Shown piece by piece: positions 8,173 to 17,614 of a DNA stretch of 64,000 nucleotides (position 1 is its first letter; each line of letters begins with the position of its first letter). The stretch is taken from assembly GCF_000526215.1 (NCBI RefSeq), contig NZ_JAFQ01000004.1, positions 434,001-498,000 on the forward strand. Direction: 5' to 3'. The translations under genes and the position numbers were made by a program. Source of the DNA: Nocardia sp. BMG51109 (GTDB lineage: Bacteria > Actinomycetota > Actinomycetes > Mycobacteriales > Mycobacteriaceae). Below the pieces are notes generated by a model, which was not told where the DNA came from, did not search any database, and saw only the letters and a program-made list of their open reading frames with translations.

Positions 8173-8450
8173 CACCACTCCTCGATGACGCCTGCCGACC
8201 CGCGAATTCGGCGGTGTCGTAAGGCAAGCTTCAGGCGTCGCCTGTGTAAGGTGGCTCACACGGTATCTCTCCGTTGCCCAAACGTCACCCGACACGGCGT
8301 ACGACACGCGGATGTTAGCGATTCGATATGTGAATCACAGTTGTTTTGAATCCTCTTCCGGTATCGTGCCGCGCGACCGCCCCGTCTGGCCCGACGGCGC
8401 TGCCTTGGCTAAGGTGAGGCCATCCGGACAGCACGAGGAGCGGCGCACCC

Positions 8451-9011
8451 ATGGACGACCACGCGGGTTCGGGGGCGGGCGCAGGCGAGAACACCCCTCG
8501 CCGCCTGGATGTCAGGGTGGCCGGCCCGGCGCTGGCCGCCGGCGCGGTCTCGCTGGGGCTGGTGCTCATCGGCTCCTGCGGGCTGGGGCAGCACGAGGTC
8601 TACGTCACACCGCCACCGCTGAACGCCGATCTGCAATCCGCCCCCACCGGGCTACTCACGAGCCCGTCGGGCAGCACGACCGCGGCCGTCCACATCCCGC
8701 CGTCGCCCAGCTGGCGCGTGGCGGTCGATCCCCCGCCGCGACGCACCATCTCCGGGGCGCCCGGGACCACCACGTCCAGGGACGAAACCAGTTCTCCGGC
8801 ACCGTATGCCGGGCCGAGCGAAACCACGCGGACCACCACGTCCGGATCGTTCGACGAGTCCCGGACGACGACCACCCGGCCCCGCCCGACCACGACGACC
8901 CGGCGAACCCCCACCGACACGACGCCCCACCCGATCGTCACCGAGGCGACGACCAGCCCGACGCCCACCCCGGAATCCGAGCAGGCGCCGGACTTCTACG
9001 ACGAGAACTGA
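8451..9011 (+). CDS. Thr/Pro-rich membrane-anchored envelope protein
   Basis: 186 residues. A short cytosolic segment ending in RRLDVRV is followed by one hydrophobic helix (AGPALAAGAVSLGLVLIG) and then SCGLGQHE. The LIGSC sequence could serve as a weak lipobox, which would make this a lipoprotein. Everything outside is low-complexity, rich in Thr, Pro, Ser and Arg (TTTTRPRPTTTTRR), like wall-spanning linkers that are often O-mannosylated in actinomycetes. There is an ACGAGGAGC ribosome site before the ATG. No enzymatic domain is present. It converges on the repeat array at 9010. Confidence 0.7.
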   Translation: MDDHAGSGAGAGENTPRRLDVRVAGPALAAGAVSLGLVLIGSCGLGQHEVYVTPPPLNADLQSAPTGLLTSPSGSTTAAVHIPPSPSWRVAVDPPPRRTISGAPGTTTSRDETSSPAPYAGPSETTRTTTSGSFDESRTTTTRPRPTTTTRRTPTDTTPHPIVTEATTSPTPTPESEQAPDFYDEN

Positions 9012-9266
9012 TCAGGCCCGGAACAGCAACGCCGGAACCGGGCCACGTCAACCACGCCAGAAGTCCGGCCGGACTCGGCAACACCGGAACCGCCCCGGAC
9101 GCAGTGACGCTGGAGCCCAGCCGGACTCGGCAACCCTCGACTCGGACTCAACGACACCAGAACCCGACCGGACTCGGCAACCCTCGAACCCAGCCGGACT
9201 CAACCACACCAGAACGCAACCGGGTCCAGCAATACCGGAACCCGGCCCGCTCAACGGCACTGGAAC
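9010..9266. repeat. Degenerate 26-bp tandem array across the acyl-CoA dehydrogenase stop
   Basis: About ten imperfect units of roughly 26 bases fill the gap between two convergent genes. The core CCGGACTCGGCAAC is followed by CCGGAAC or a one- or two-base variant. The best-kept units begin near 9061, 9117, 9167 and 9193. The last unit contains the TCA that is the stop codon (9251-9253) of the minus-strand acyl-CoA dehydrogenase. There are no unique spacers, so it is not a CRISPR array. Confidence 0.8.
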
Positions 9267-10378
9267 TCGGCCAGCTCGTAGTCGCCCACCTGCCGCGCGA
9301 GCACCTGCAGGTGGTCGTTGCCGCCACCGAGGACGCGTTCGACGGCCGTCAGCCGGGCGACGTAGTGGCTCACCGGATATTCGGTCGTGATGCCGATCCC
9401 GCCGTGCATCTGGACCGCTTCCTGCCCGATGTGCCGCGCGGCCCGGCTCACCTGCAGCCGCGCCCGCGACGCCGGCACCGGGCCCACGTCCCCGTCGGCC
9501 AGCGCGGCGGTCAGATACAGGCTCATGCTGCGCGCCAGCTCGAGCGAGACGTACATGTTCGCGGCGCGCTGGGTCAGCGTCTGGAACGTCGACAGCGGGA
9601 CGCCGAACTGCTTGCGGGTCTTCAAGTAGTCGGTGGTCAGCCGCAGCGCCTCGGACATCGCGCCGACCGCCTCCGCGCACAGGCTCGCCTGTGCCGTGCC
9701 GATCGCCGCGTCGAGCACCCCGGCCACCGGGCCGAGCAGTTCGGCCGGGGCGGCGGTGAACTCCACCTGCGCGCCACGACCACCGTCGAAGGTCCGGTAC
9801 GGCTTGCGCGCCACGCCCGCGGCGTCGGCGGCGACCAGGAACAGCGCCTGCACACCGTCCGTCCCGGTCGCGCTCACCACCAGCTGGTCTGCGCAATCCC
9901 CGTGGGCCACCGGGTTTTTCACACCGGTCAGGCGGTAGCCGTCGCCGTCGGCCTCGGCCCGGGTGGCCACCTCCGTGGCCGGCCAGCGCGATCCGGGTTC
10001 GTCGTGGGCCAGCGCGAGCAGGGTGGTGCCGGCCGCCACGCCGGGCAGCACTCGCTGCCGCTGCTCGTCGGTCCCGGCGCGGGCGATCAGCGCGCCCGGC
10101 AGCAGGACCGCGTCCAGCAGCGGTTCCGGCGCCAGCCGGCGGCCGATCTCCTCCATGACCACCATGGTCTCCACGGGACCGGCGTCCATGCCGCCGTCCG
10201 CCTCGCTGAAACTCAGCCCCAGCACGCCCAATTCGGCCAGCTGCGACCACACGTCGCGGTTCCAGCCGAGTTCGGTGTCGATCACCTTCAGCCGGTTCTC
10301 CGGGTCGTAGGCGCGGGCCAGCAGCTCGCGCACCGTGTCGCGCAGCAGGACCTGTTCATCGGTGAGTTCGAAATCCAT
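9251..10378 (-). CDS. Acyl-CoA dehydrogenase, second of a pair
   Basis: 375 residues: the typical MDFELTDEQVLLRDTVRELL start, a middle beta domain, and a C-terminal helical bundle ending in QMHGGIGITTEYPVSHYVARL, the loop after the flavin contact (QxHGGxG). It oxidises an acyl-CoA to the 2-enoyl-CoA with FAD. It sits 62 bases downstream of a second dehydrogenase on the same strand. Adjacent unequal FadE pairs in mycolic-acid actinomycetes often form mixed alpha2beta2 enzymes acting on steroid side chains or other bulky acyl-CoAs, and that is a reasonable inference here. The 3' end runs into the 26-bp tandem array. Confidence 0.88.
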   Translation of the reverse strand: MDFELTDEQVLLRDTVRELLARAYDPENRLKVIDTELGWNRDVWSQLAELGVLGLSFSEADGGMDAGPVETMVVMEEIGRRLAPEPLLDAVLLPGALIARAGTDEQRQRVLPGVAAGTTLLALAHDEPGSRWPATEVATRAEADGDGYRLTGVKNPVAHGDCADQLVVSATGTDGVQALFLVAADAAGVARKPYRTFDGGRGAQVEFTAAPAELLGPVAGVLDAAIGTAQASLCAEAVGAMSEALRLTTDYLKTRKQFGVPLSTFQTLTQRAANMYVSLELARSMSLYLTAALADGDVGPVPASRARLQVSRAARHIGQEAVQMHGGIGITTEYPVSHYVARLTAVERVLGGGNDHLQVLARQVGDYELAEFQCR

Positions 10379-10440
10379 GGCGGCGCCTCTCAGGGGATGG
10401 CAGGCCGGCGGAGCCTTGTGGAGCCGGCCGGGTGGGTAAA

Positions 10441-11613
10441 TTACAGCCCGAGGATGGTGGAGGCGATGATGGTGCGCTGCACCTCGCTCGAGCCTCCGTA
10501 GATGGTGGTCTTGCGGACGTTCAGGTAGCTGGGACCGCTGCGCTGCGCCCAGTCCGGCGAGGCGATATCGGTCGCGCCGACCGGGAGCGCGTCCGGTCCC
10601 GCGATGTCGAGCAGCAGCTCGGTCGCGGCCTGCTGCAGTTCGCTGCCGCGCAGCTTGAGCACCGAGGAGGCCGGATTCGGCCGGCCCTCACTGGAATTGG
10701 CCACCACCCGCAGCAGCGTCAGCTCCAGCGCCAGCAGCTCGTTCTCCAGCTCGGCCACCCGGGCGGCGAACAGCGGATCCTCGAGCAGCGTGCCGTTCGC
10801 CGTCTTGGTCTGTGCCGCATGCTTTTTCGCCACCGCCAGCCGGACCTTGGTGCGGCCGACGCCGGTGATGCCGGTGCGCTCGTTGCCGAGCAGGAACTTC
10901 GCGTAGGTCCAGCCCATGTTCTCCTCGCCGACCAGCTGATCGGCGGGCACCCGGACATTCTCGAAGAAGACCTCGTTCACCTCGTGGCCGCCGTCGATCA
11001 GCTTGATCGGCCGGACCGTCACACCGGGGGTCTTCACATCGAACAGCAGCAGCGAGATGCCCGCCTGCTTCTTCGGCGCGTTCGGGTCGGTGCGCACCAG
11101 GCAGAAGATCCAGTCGGCCCACTGGGCCAGCGTGGTCCAGATCTTCTGGCCGTTGACGATGTAGGAGTCGCCGTCGCGCACCGCGGTGGTGCGCAGCGAG
11201 GCGAGGTCGGAGCCGGCATCGGGTTCGGAGAAGCCCTGGCACCACCAGATGTCCAGCGCCGCGGTGGGCGGCAGGAACCGCTCCTTGAGCTCCTGCGAAC
11301 CGAACTGCGCGATCACCGGGCCGATCATGTTGGCGTTGAACGTCAACGGCTCCGGCACGCACGCCAGCTGCATCTCGTCTTCCCAGATGTGACGCTGAAT
11401 CGGCGTCCAGTCCTTGCCGCCCCACTCGACAGGCCACTTCGGGACGGCCAGGCCGTGCTCGTTCAGGATCTTGTGCGTCGTCACGACGTCCTCGCGGGAC
11501 AACTCGCGGCCGTGCTCGACCTTGTCGCGAATCTCGGCCGGGATCTCGGTCCGGTAGAACCGGCGCAGTTCGTCCCGGAAGTGCGCCTCGTCGGGTGACA
11601 GGGCAAGTTGCAT
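10441..11613 (-). CDS. Acyl-CoA dehydrogenase, first of a pair
   Basis: 390 residues. WWCQGFSEPDAGSDLASLRTTA is the N-terminal substrate/FAD segment, and YIVNGQKIWTTLAQWADWIF is the beta domain. Near the C-terminus, TTIYGGSSEVQRTIIASTILGL replaces the usual Y-E-G-T with Y-G-G-S. The catalytic base seen at that place in medium-chain dehydrogenases is therefore absent, and any base must lie elsewhere or in the partner subunit. This supports a mixed complex with the 9251-10378 product. The start at 11613 (MQLALSPDEAHFRDELRRF) is canonical. A TTACC-N4-GGTAA site lies 41 bases upstream. Confidence 0.88.
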   Translation of the reverse strand: MQLALSPDEAHFRDELRRFYRTEIPAEIRDKVEHGRELSREDVVTTHKILNEHGLAVPKWPVEWGGKDWTPIQRHIWEDEMQLACVPEPLTFNANMIGPVIAQFGSQELKERFLPPTAALDIWWCQGFSEPDAGSDLASLRTTAVRDGDSYIVNGQKIWTTLAQWADWIFCLVRTDPNAPKKQAGISLLLFDVKTPGVTVRPIKLIDGGHEVNEVFFENVRVPADQLVGEENMGWTYAKFLLGNERTGITGVGRTKVRLAVAKKHAAQTKTANGTLLEDPLFAARVAELENELLALELTLLRVVANSSEGRPNPASSVLKLRGSELQQAATELLLDIAGPDALPVGATDIASPDWAQRSGPSYLNVRKTTIYGGSSEVQRTIIASTILGL

Positions 11614-11653
11614 GGGCGTCTCCCCACCGTGTTCGGATGTCCGGCCACCAAAC

Positions 11654-11667
11654 TTACCCCCCGGTAA
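11654..11667. promoter_or_regulatory. TTACC-N4-GGTAA inverted repeat upstream of the acyl-CoA dehydrogenase pair
   Basis: TTACCCCCCGGTAA, an inverted repeat with 5-bp arms. It matches 12 of 14 bases with TTACTCACCGGTAA at 59747-59760, in front of the acyl-CoA synthetase gene. The sharing of a site by two fatty-acid-type genes suggests one lipid-responsive repressor, probably TetR-like, encoded elsewhere. Confidence 0.55.
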
Positions 11668-11844
11668 TCCGGCGCCGTCGGCAGGACCGCCCGCACGATT
11701 CCGGTCCGAGTTCCGGGTGCGACCTGCCTGACCGGCCGGGACCTGGTACGTTGCTGCGGAAAGGCCGCGCGCCCCGCCGGAGTCGACCGACCCCCGGGGC
11801 ATTGTCCATCGCCGGCCCGGAGTTCACGACAAGGAGCACCACGA

Positions 11845-12540
11845 GTGAACGGCAAGACCTTCGCGCGTCTGGCCGCGGTAGCGGCGGCCTGCGGTTTGAG
11901 CGCGGCGGCAACCCTCGGCAGCGCCACCGCCGAACCCGCCGAGTCGCCGATCGACACCGCCATCGAACAGCTCACCGCCACGGCGGGCACCGATCCCGCC
12001 GCCCGGGAGGGCGTGGGTTCGCTGGCGAATACGGCGCACCTGATCTCGGCCGCCAAACTCGACCACGTCGCGGGCGGGTTCACGCCGTTCTGGTATCAGG
12101 CGCCGACCTTCGGCTGCGGCCCCAACGTGCCGATCTCGCTGACCGCCGTCGCGGGCAACGCCGGCGTGCCGGGCCCGGACCGGGGCATCGCCGGCGAGTA
12201 CGCCACCGTGCGCTTCCAGGCCACCCCGAACCAGCCGGGCTTCCCCATCAGCTCCGGTCTGACGGTGGCCTGGCTCAACACCGGCAACGGCCGCAGCGGT
12301 GTGATGCCGCTGGACGAGCGCACCGAATTCGATACCCCGGCCCTGACCAAGACGGTCGACAGCGGGCCCGGCACGGTCGTCGCCAGCATGTGGGGCACGA
12401 TCGCCTACCCCGGCGCCAACTGCGTGATGGCACCCACGGTCGGCGTCATCACGGTCTACCCCAACCCGCTGACCGATCCGTACGCCCCCAAGCCGCCCTC
12501 GGACGACCGGCCGGTCCCCCGCTCCGTACCGGGTAACTGA
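11845..12540 (+). CDS. Secreted protein of unknown function
   Basis: 231 residues from a GTG start preceded by AAGGAG. The N-terminus is a Sec signal peptide: MNGKTFARL, a hydrophobic stretch AAVAAACGLSAAATL, and a likely cleavage after GSATA. The mature part has two cysteines, FGCGPNVP and GANCVMAP, that could form a disulfide, and an Ig-like run of beta-strand sequence. It resembles conserved exported proteins of Nocardia and Rhodococcus, but I cannot assign a family name. It stands alone, bounded by a textbook terminator. Confidence 0.75.
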   Translation: MNGKTFARLAAVAAACGLSAAATLGSATAEPAESPIDTAIEQLTATAGTDPAAREGVGSLANTAHLISAAKLDHVAGGFTPFWYQAPTFGCGPNVPISLTAVAGNAGVPGPDRGIAGEYATVRFQATPNQPGFPISSGLTVAWLNTGNGRSGVMPLDERTEFDTPALTKTVDSGPGTVVASMWGTIAYPGANCVMAPTVGVITVYPNPLTDPYAPKPPSDDRPVPRSVPGN

Positions 12541-12585
12541 TATCGCACCGGGTACCCGGCATCACCGGGCGGCCCGGCGAACCAC

Positions 12586-12624
12586 CTGCGCCACACCGGA
12601 AGCCGGTGTGGCGCAGTACTTTTC
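12586..12624 (+). terminator. Rho-independent terminator of the secreted-protein gene
   Basis: Perfect 14-bp stem: CTGCGCCACACCGG at 12586-12599 and CCGGTGTGGCGCAG at 12603-12616, with loop AAG, followed by TACTTTTC. Stem, tight loop and T-run together make it one of the clearest intrinsic terminators in the window. Confidence 0.9.
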
Positions 12625-12831
12625 CCGCGCACCGCGGATAACGATCGGCGCGGTCGGCAAGTTCGGGTGCCCGTCGGCGTGAGCGGCACATGCCGGGCCA
12701 CGAACGCGTGATCCATCGCGAGCACGCGAGGCTGGGAGCGAACCCGCCGCCGGAAACGGAGCTTGCTCGGTTGGCGGCACATCTGCGCGTCGGCAGCACG
12801 ACCTGCGGCTCCGGATGCCTGCGGGCTCACG
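12625..12831. other. Gene-free spacer before the helicase 3' repeat array
   Basis: About 200 bases between the secreted-protein terminator and the tandem array downstream of the helicase gene. Open frames here (for example 12690 to 13175) run through repeats, have no ribosome site and look like nothing known. I see no gene, RNA or mobile element. Confidence 0.5.
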
Positions 12832-12998
12832 GCCGTCAGGAACGACGCTCGCGGCCGCCATCGGGAGCGGGGCTGCGGGGGCCGCCATCAGGAGCGGGGC
12901 AGCGGCCGTCAGGAACGCGGCTCGCGGCCGTCAGGAACGACGCTTGCGGCCGCCATCAGGAGCGGGGCAGCGGCCGTCACGAGCGCGGCTTGCGGCCG

Positions 12999-14765
<1,767 letters not shown>

Positions 14766-14826
14766 TGACCTGTACTTTACTGCCTGGTGGTGGTCGCCCC
14801 GACCGTCGGCCCATACGGTGAGACCT

Positions 14827-15939
14827 ATGCAACCGCACGAACCGGCCGTGTCCGGCGCCACCGGCACGCCGCCCACCGAAGCCCCCGGCAGCACCGGAAC
14901 GGAGTCCGGCGCGGTGAGCGGCCTGCCGCCGGCGTCGATCGGTGACGGCCCGCCGTCGGTATCGATCGGTGACGGCCCGCCGTCGCTATCGATCGGTGAC
15001 GGCCCGCCGTCGGTGGTCGTCAGCAATCCGTCGGTGGTCACCGGCAATCCGGCGCACCAGGCGAGCGGTGGGCCGGCGGCCACCGTCGATGCCGAGTCCG
15101 CGACCGACCCGGCGGCGGAGCCGGAACCGGCTCGCTCCATCGATGTCGCGGTGGTGCAGTTCGCGCCCTACACCGACAAGGACGCGAATCTGGCGATGCT
15201 GCGCGACGAGGTGCGCGCGGCGGCCGAACACGGTGCGCGGGTCGTCATCGCGCCCGAATATTCGATGTTCGCCGTGACCCGGCTGGACCGTCGCGCGGTG
15301 GCGGCCGCCGAACCGATCACCGGGCCGTGGGTGGACCGCTTGCGCGGGCTGGCCGCCGAATTCGGCGTGCACCTGGTGGCCGGGGTGGCGGAGGCGCCCG
15401 GCGGGGGCCGGACCGATCGCATCTACAACACGCTGGTCGCGGCCGGGCCGGACGCCGAGTACGAGGCGGTGTACCGGAAGGTGCATCTCTACGACGCCTT
15501 CGGGTTCAAGGAATCGGACGTGGTGGTGCCGGGCGAGATCACCGAGCCCGCGACCTTCACCGTCGACGGCGTGGTGTTCGGGCTGCAGACCTGTTTCGAC
15601 CTGCGGTTCCCGGAGGGTGTCCGGCGCGTCGCGGCCGCCGGGGCGCACGTGCTCGCGCTGCCGGCGCAGTGGATTCCGGGTCCGGCGAAGGTGGACCAGT
15701 GGACGACGCTGCTGCGCGCCCGCGCCATCGAGAACACGGTCTACGTCGCCGCCGCCGACCAGGCCACGCCGCGCGGCGCGGGCGCCTCGATGATCGTGGA
15801 TCCGGCGGGCACGGTGCTGGCCGAACTCGGCGAGTCCACCGGAATCGCCACCGCACGGGTGGATCTCGGTCATCTGGCCCGGGTCCGCGGCAGCAATCCG
15901 AGCCTGTCGCTGCGCCGGTTCGCCGTCGCACCGCGATAA
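14827..15939 (+). CDS. Carbon-nitrogen hydrolase (nitrilase superfamily)
   Basis: 370 residues, longer than the usual 260-280 because of an extended N-terminus of about 100 residues. The catalytic triad is visible: Glu in VVIAPEYSMFA, Lys in YRKVHLYDAFGFKESD, and Cys in GLQTCFDLRFPE. This fits the Nit/omega-amidase branch, which hydrolyses deaminated glutathione or omega-amides. Residues 37-63 are three copies of SIGDGPPS[VL], the 27-bp repeat at 14935-15015. The extension looks disordered and may not be conserved; a start inside it cannot be excluded. The TAA stop lies in a short tandem duplication. Confidence 0.85.
   Translation: MQPHEPAVSGATGTPPTEAPGSTGTESGAVSGLPPASIGDGPPSVSIGDGPPSLSIGDGPPSVVVSNPSVVTGNPAHQASGGPAATVDAESATDPAAEPEPARSIDVAVVQFAPYTDKDANLAMLRDEVRAAAEHGARVVIAPEYSMFAVTRLDRRAVAAAEPITGPWVDRLRGLAAEFGVHLVAGVAEAPGGGRTDRIYNTLVAAGPDAEYEAVYRKVHLYDAFGFKESDVVVPGEITEPATFTVDGVVFGLQTCFDLRFPEGVRRVAAAGAHVLALPAQWIPGPAKVDQWTTLLRARAIENTVYVAAADQATPRGAGASMIVDPAGTVLAELGESTGIATARVDLGHLARVRGSNPSLSLRRFAVAPR
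14935..15015. repeat. In-frame 27-bp triplet repeat in the nitrilase N-terminus
   Basis: Three nearly identical 27-base units starting TCGATCGGTGACGGCCCGCC at 14935, 14962 and 14989. Each encodes SIGDGPPS plus Val or Leu. The units are in frame and differ at one or two bases, which suggests recent slippage expansion. Confidence 0.9.
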
Positions 15940-15963
15940 CGGCGAGCACGATAACGGCGGGCG
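15934..15963. repeat. 15-bp duplication over the nitrilase stop codon
   Basis: CGATAACGGCGAGCA at 15934 is followed directly by CGATAACGGCGGGCG at 15949, 13 of 15 bases identical. The TAA of the first copy is the stop codon; the second copy puts another TAA in the same frame. Confidence 0.7.
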
Positions 15964-16018
15964 CGGTTTGCTTCGGTTCGGCCACCCGATCCCACCCGGG
16001 AACTAGACTCGACAGACC

Positions 16019-16654
16019 ATGGTCTATCCCGATCGGGCCGCCGCCGGTCGTGCGCTGGGTGAGTCGCTGCTCCACCTGCGGGCGTCGGGCCCGCTGGTGC
16101 TCGGGCTGCCCCGGGGCGGGGTTCCGGTGGCGGCGGCGGTGCACGCGGTACTCGGCGGCGATCTCGACATTCTGCTGGTGCGCAAGCTGGGCGTGCCCTG
16201 GCAGCCGGAGCTCGCGATGGGCGCGCTCGGCGAGGGCGGCGCCCGCGTGCTCAACGAGGACGTGCTGCGCCACAACGGCATCACCCCCGAACAGCTGGCC
16301 GAGACCGAGCGGCACGAACGCGCGGAACTCGAACGGCGCCAACGGATGTTGCGCGCCCACGCGGCGCCGATCCCGCCGCGCGGCCGCAGCGTGGTGATCG
16401 TCGACGACGGCATGGCCACCGGCGCGACGGTCGCGGTCGCCTGCCGGATCGTCCGATTACACGAACCGCGCCGGATCACGGTGGCGGTGCCGGTCTCGTC
16501 GGCCGAGGCGCTGCACCGTGTCGGCGAGATCGCCGACGAGACGGTCTGCCCGCTGGTACCCCGCGTACTCGGCGGCGTCGGCGGCGCCTACGAGGACTTT
16601 CACCAGCTCAGCGACGACGAGGTGATCGAACTGCTCGGCACCGCCCGGGCGTGA
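16019..16654 (+). CDS. Phosphoribosyltransferase (COG1926 type)
   Basis: 211 residues. VLGLPRGGVPVAAAVHAVLGGDLDILLVRKLGVP is the N-terminal core, and SVVIVDDGMATGATVAVACRIV is an intact PRPP-binding loop (two acidic residues followed by TGAT). The tail, YEDFHQLSDDEVIELL, matches the family ending in FHQ-x-SDxEV. The acceptor substrate is not known for this family; some members are fused to dienelactone-hydrolase-like domains. It begins about 80 bases after the nitrilase gene and is probably transcribed separately. The gene at 3951-4622 is a decayed paralogue. Confidence 0.85.
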   Translation: MVYPDRAAAGRALGESLLHLRASGPLVLGLPRGGVPVAAAVHAVLGGDLDILLVRKLGVPWQPELAMGALGEGGARVLNEDVLRHNGITPEQLAETERHERAELERRQRMLRAHAAPIPPRGRSVVIVDDGMATGATVAVACRIVRLHEPRRITVAVPVSSAEALHRVGEIADETVCPLVPRVLGGVGGAYEDFHQLSDDEVIELLGTARA

Positions 16655-16719
16655 GAACGACAAAGGACCGGTGGTAGGACCTTTACGGCCTCGTAACGTA
16701 CGCCGCGTCGCCCCGAAAC

Positions 16720-16732
16720 ACACCGTTGGTGT
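16720..16732. promoter_or_regulatory. Palindrome upstream of the GntR gene of the pyridine cluster
   Basis: ACACC-GTT-GGTGT, perfect 5-bp arms. It lies 57 bases before the GTG start of the regulator gene at 16789, where a promoter is expected. FadR-type regulators bind short palindromes of this kind with GGT/ACC half-sites, so it is the best candidate for an autoregulatory operator. Confidence 0.5.
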
Positions 16733-16788
16733 AGTGGAGTACGCAACCCCCGCCGGGTTGCTTCCGACGCACGAGGGAGCTGTGGCAC

Positions 16789-17532
16789 GTGACATCCGCT
16801 GTCGATGCCGGACCCGAATCCACCGATGCCGGACCCGAATTCACCACGGTGAAGCTCGGACGCATGTCCCGCACGGTGGTCGAGCAATTCCAGGAACAGA
16901 TGCGCAACGGGCGGTTGCGGGCCGGCCACAAACTGCCGCCCGAGCGCGAACTGGCCACGGCGTTCGGGGTCGGCCGCAACACCATGCGGGAAGCATTGCG
17001 GGAGCTGGATCTGCTGGGGATGGTGCAGAGCCGGCACGGCGAGGGCACCTTCGTCACCGACCCGTCCGCCGCCGAGCTGGTCGCACCGTTCCGCGCGGTG
17101 GTCGAATTCTCCAGTACCGCAAGCGACTCCGTCATGGAGTTCCGGCGCGCCTTCGAGCCCGGGGTCTCCGCGCTGGCCGCCCGCAACCTCACCGAGGAGG
17201 GCAGGCAGCGCCTGTACGAGGCGCTGGCGGAGTTCGAGGCACGCGTGGCGGCCGGGGATTCCGAAATCCAGCGCGCGGACGCCGATTTCCATCTGATGAT
17301 CGGGCACGCCACCGGTAATCCGACCGTCATCGGCATCCACTCGGCGGTCTACTCGCTGCTGCGCGGATTCCGCGATCGGCTCGACGGATCCAGTTACCAG
17401 CCGACCAGCTGTCAGGTCGCGGGCCATCGCCGCATCTACGACGCCATCGTGACCCGCGACGCCGACGCCGCGGCCCGGGAGATGACCAGGCACCTCGAGG
17501 AGGTGTGGACGCCCGGCGAGCACGACTGCTGA
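16789..17532 (+). CDS. GntR-family (FadR subfamily) regulator of the pyridine cluster
   Basis: 247 residues from a GTG preceded by GAGGGAG. The winged helix is clear: LRAGHKLPPERELATAFGVGRNTMREALRELDLLGMVQSRHGEGTFV. The C-terminal half is an FCD ligand domain with metal-ligand residues in place (Asp in ADADFHLMIGHATGN and His in GHRRIYDAI). FadR-type regulators sense small carboxylates. It is the first gene of a nine-gene same-strand cluster, so a pyridine carboxylate or a pathway intermediate (maleamate, maleate) is a plausible ligand. The first 20 residues contain a small AGPE repeat and are likely disordered. Confidence 0.9.
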   Translation: MTSAVDAGPESTDAGPEFTTVKLGRMSRTVVEQFQEQMRNGRLRAGHKLPPERELATAFGVGRNTMREALRELDLLGMVQSRHGEGTFVTDPSAAELVAPFRAVVEFSSTASDSVMEFRRAFEPGVSALAARNLTEEGRQRLYEALAEFEARVAAGDSEIQRADADFHLMIGHATGNPTVIGIHSAVYSLLRGFRDRLDGSSYQPTSCQVAGHRRIYDAIVTRDADAAAREMTRHLEEVWTPGEHDC

Positions 17533-17564
17533 ACCGCCGCACCATGATTCGCCGATAACCCGAC

Positions 17565-17580
17565 GGGCCGGTTCCGGCCC
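17565..17580 (+). promoter_or_regulatory. Tight hairpin between the GntR gene and the catabolic genes
   Basis: GGGCCGG-TT-CCGGCCC, perfect 7-bp arms with a 2-base loop, in the 82-base gap between the regulator and the amidohydrolase gene. There is no T-run. It could reduce read-through so that regulator and enzymes are made at different levels, or serve as a regulator site. Confidence 0.4.
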
Positions 17581-17614
17581 CCGAACCCCCTCGACGAGAT
17601 CTGAGGATACCCCC

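Noticed and set aside
8318..8345. CRP-like TGTGAATCACA sequence upstream of the Thr/Pro-rich protein
   Set aside because: The spacing between half-sites (3 bases) is too short for a CRP site, which needs 6. Similar GTGGCTCACAC strings at 3675 and 8249 are also too short.
9010..9266. Possible CRISPR array
   Set aside because: Units are about 26 bases long, follow each other without unique spacers, and vary along their whole length. No cas genes are nearby. It is a degenerate tandem repeat.
9048..10250. 400-codon minus-strand open frame
   Set aside because: It is a shadow of the acyl-CoA dehydrogenase in another frame, continued through the repeat array. Its composition (Arg, Gly, Ala) is typical of high-GC shadow frames.
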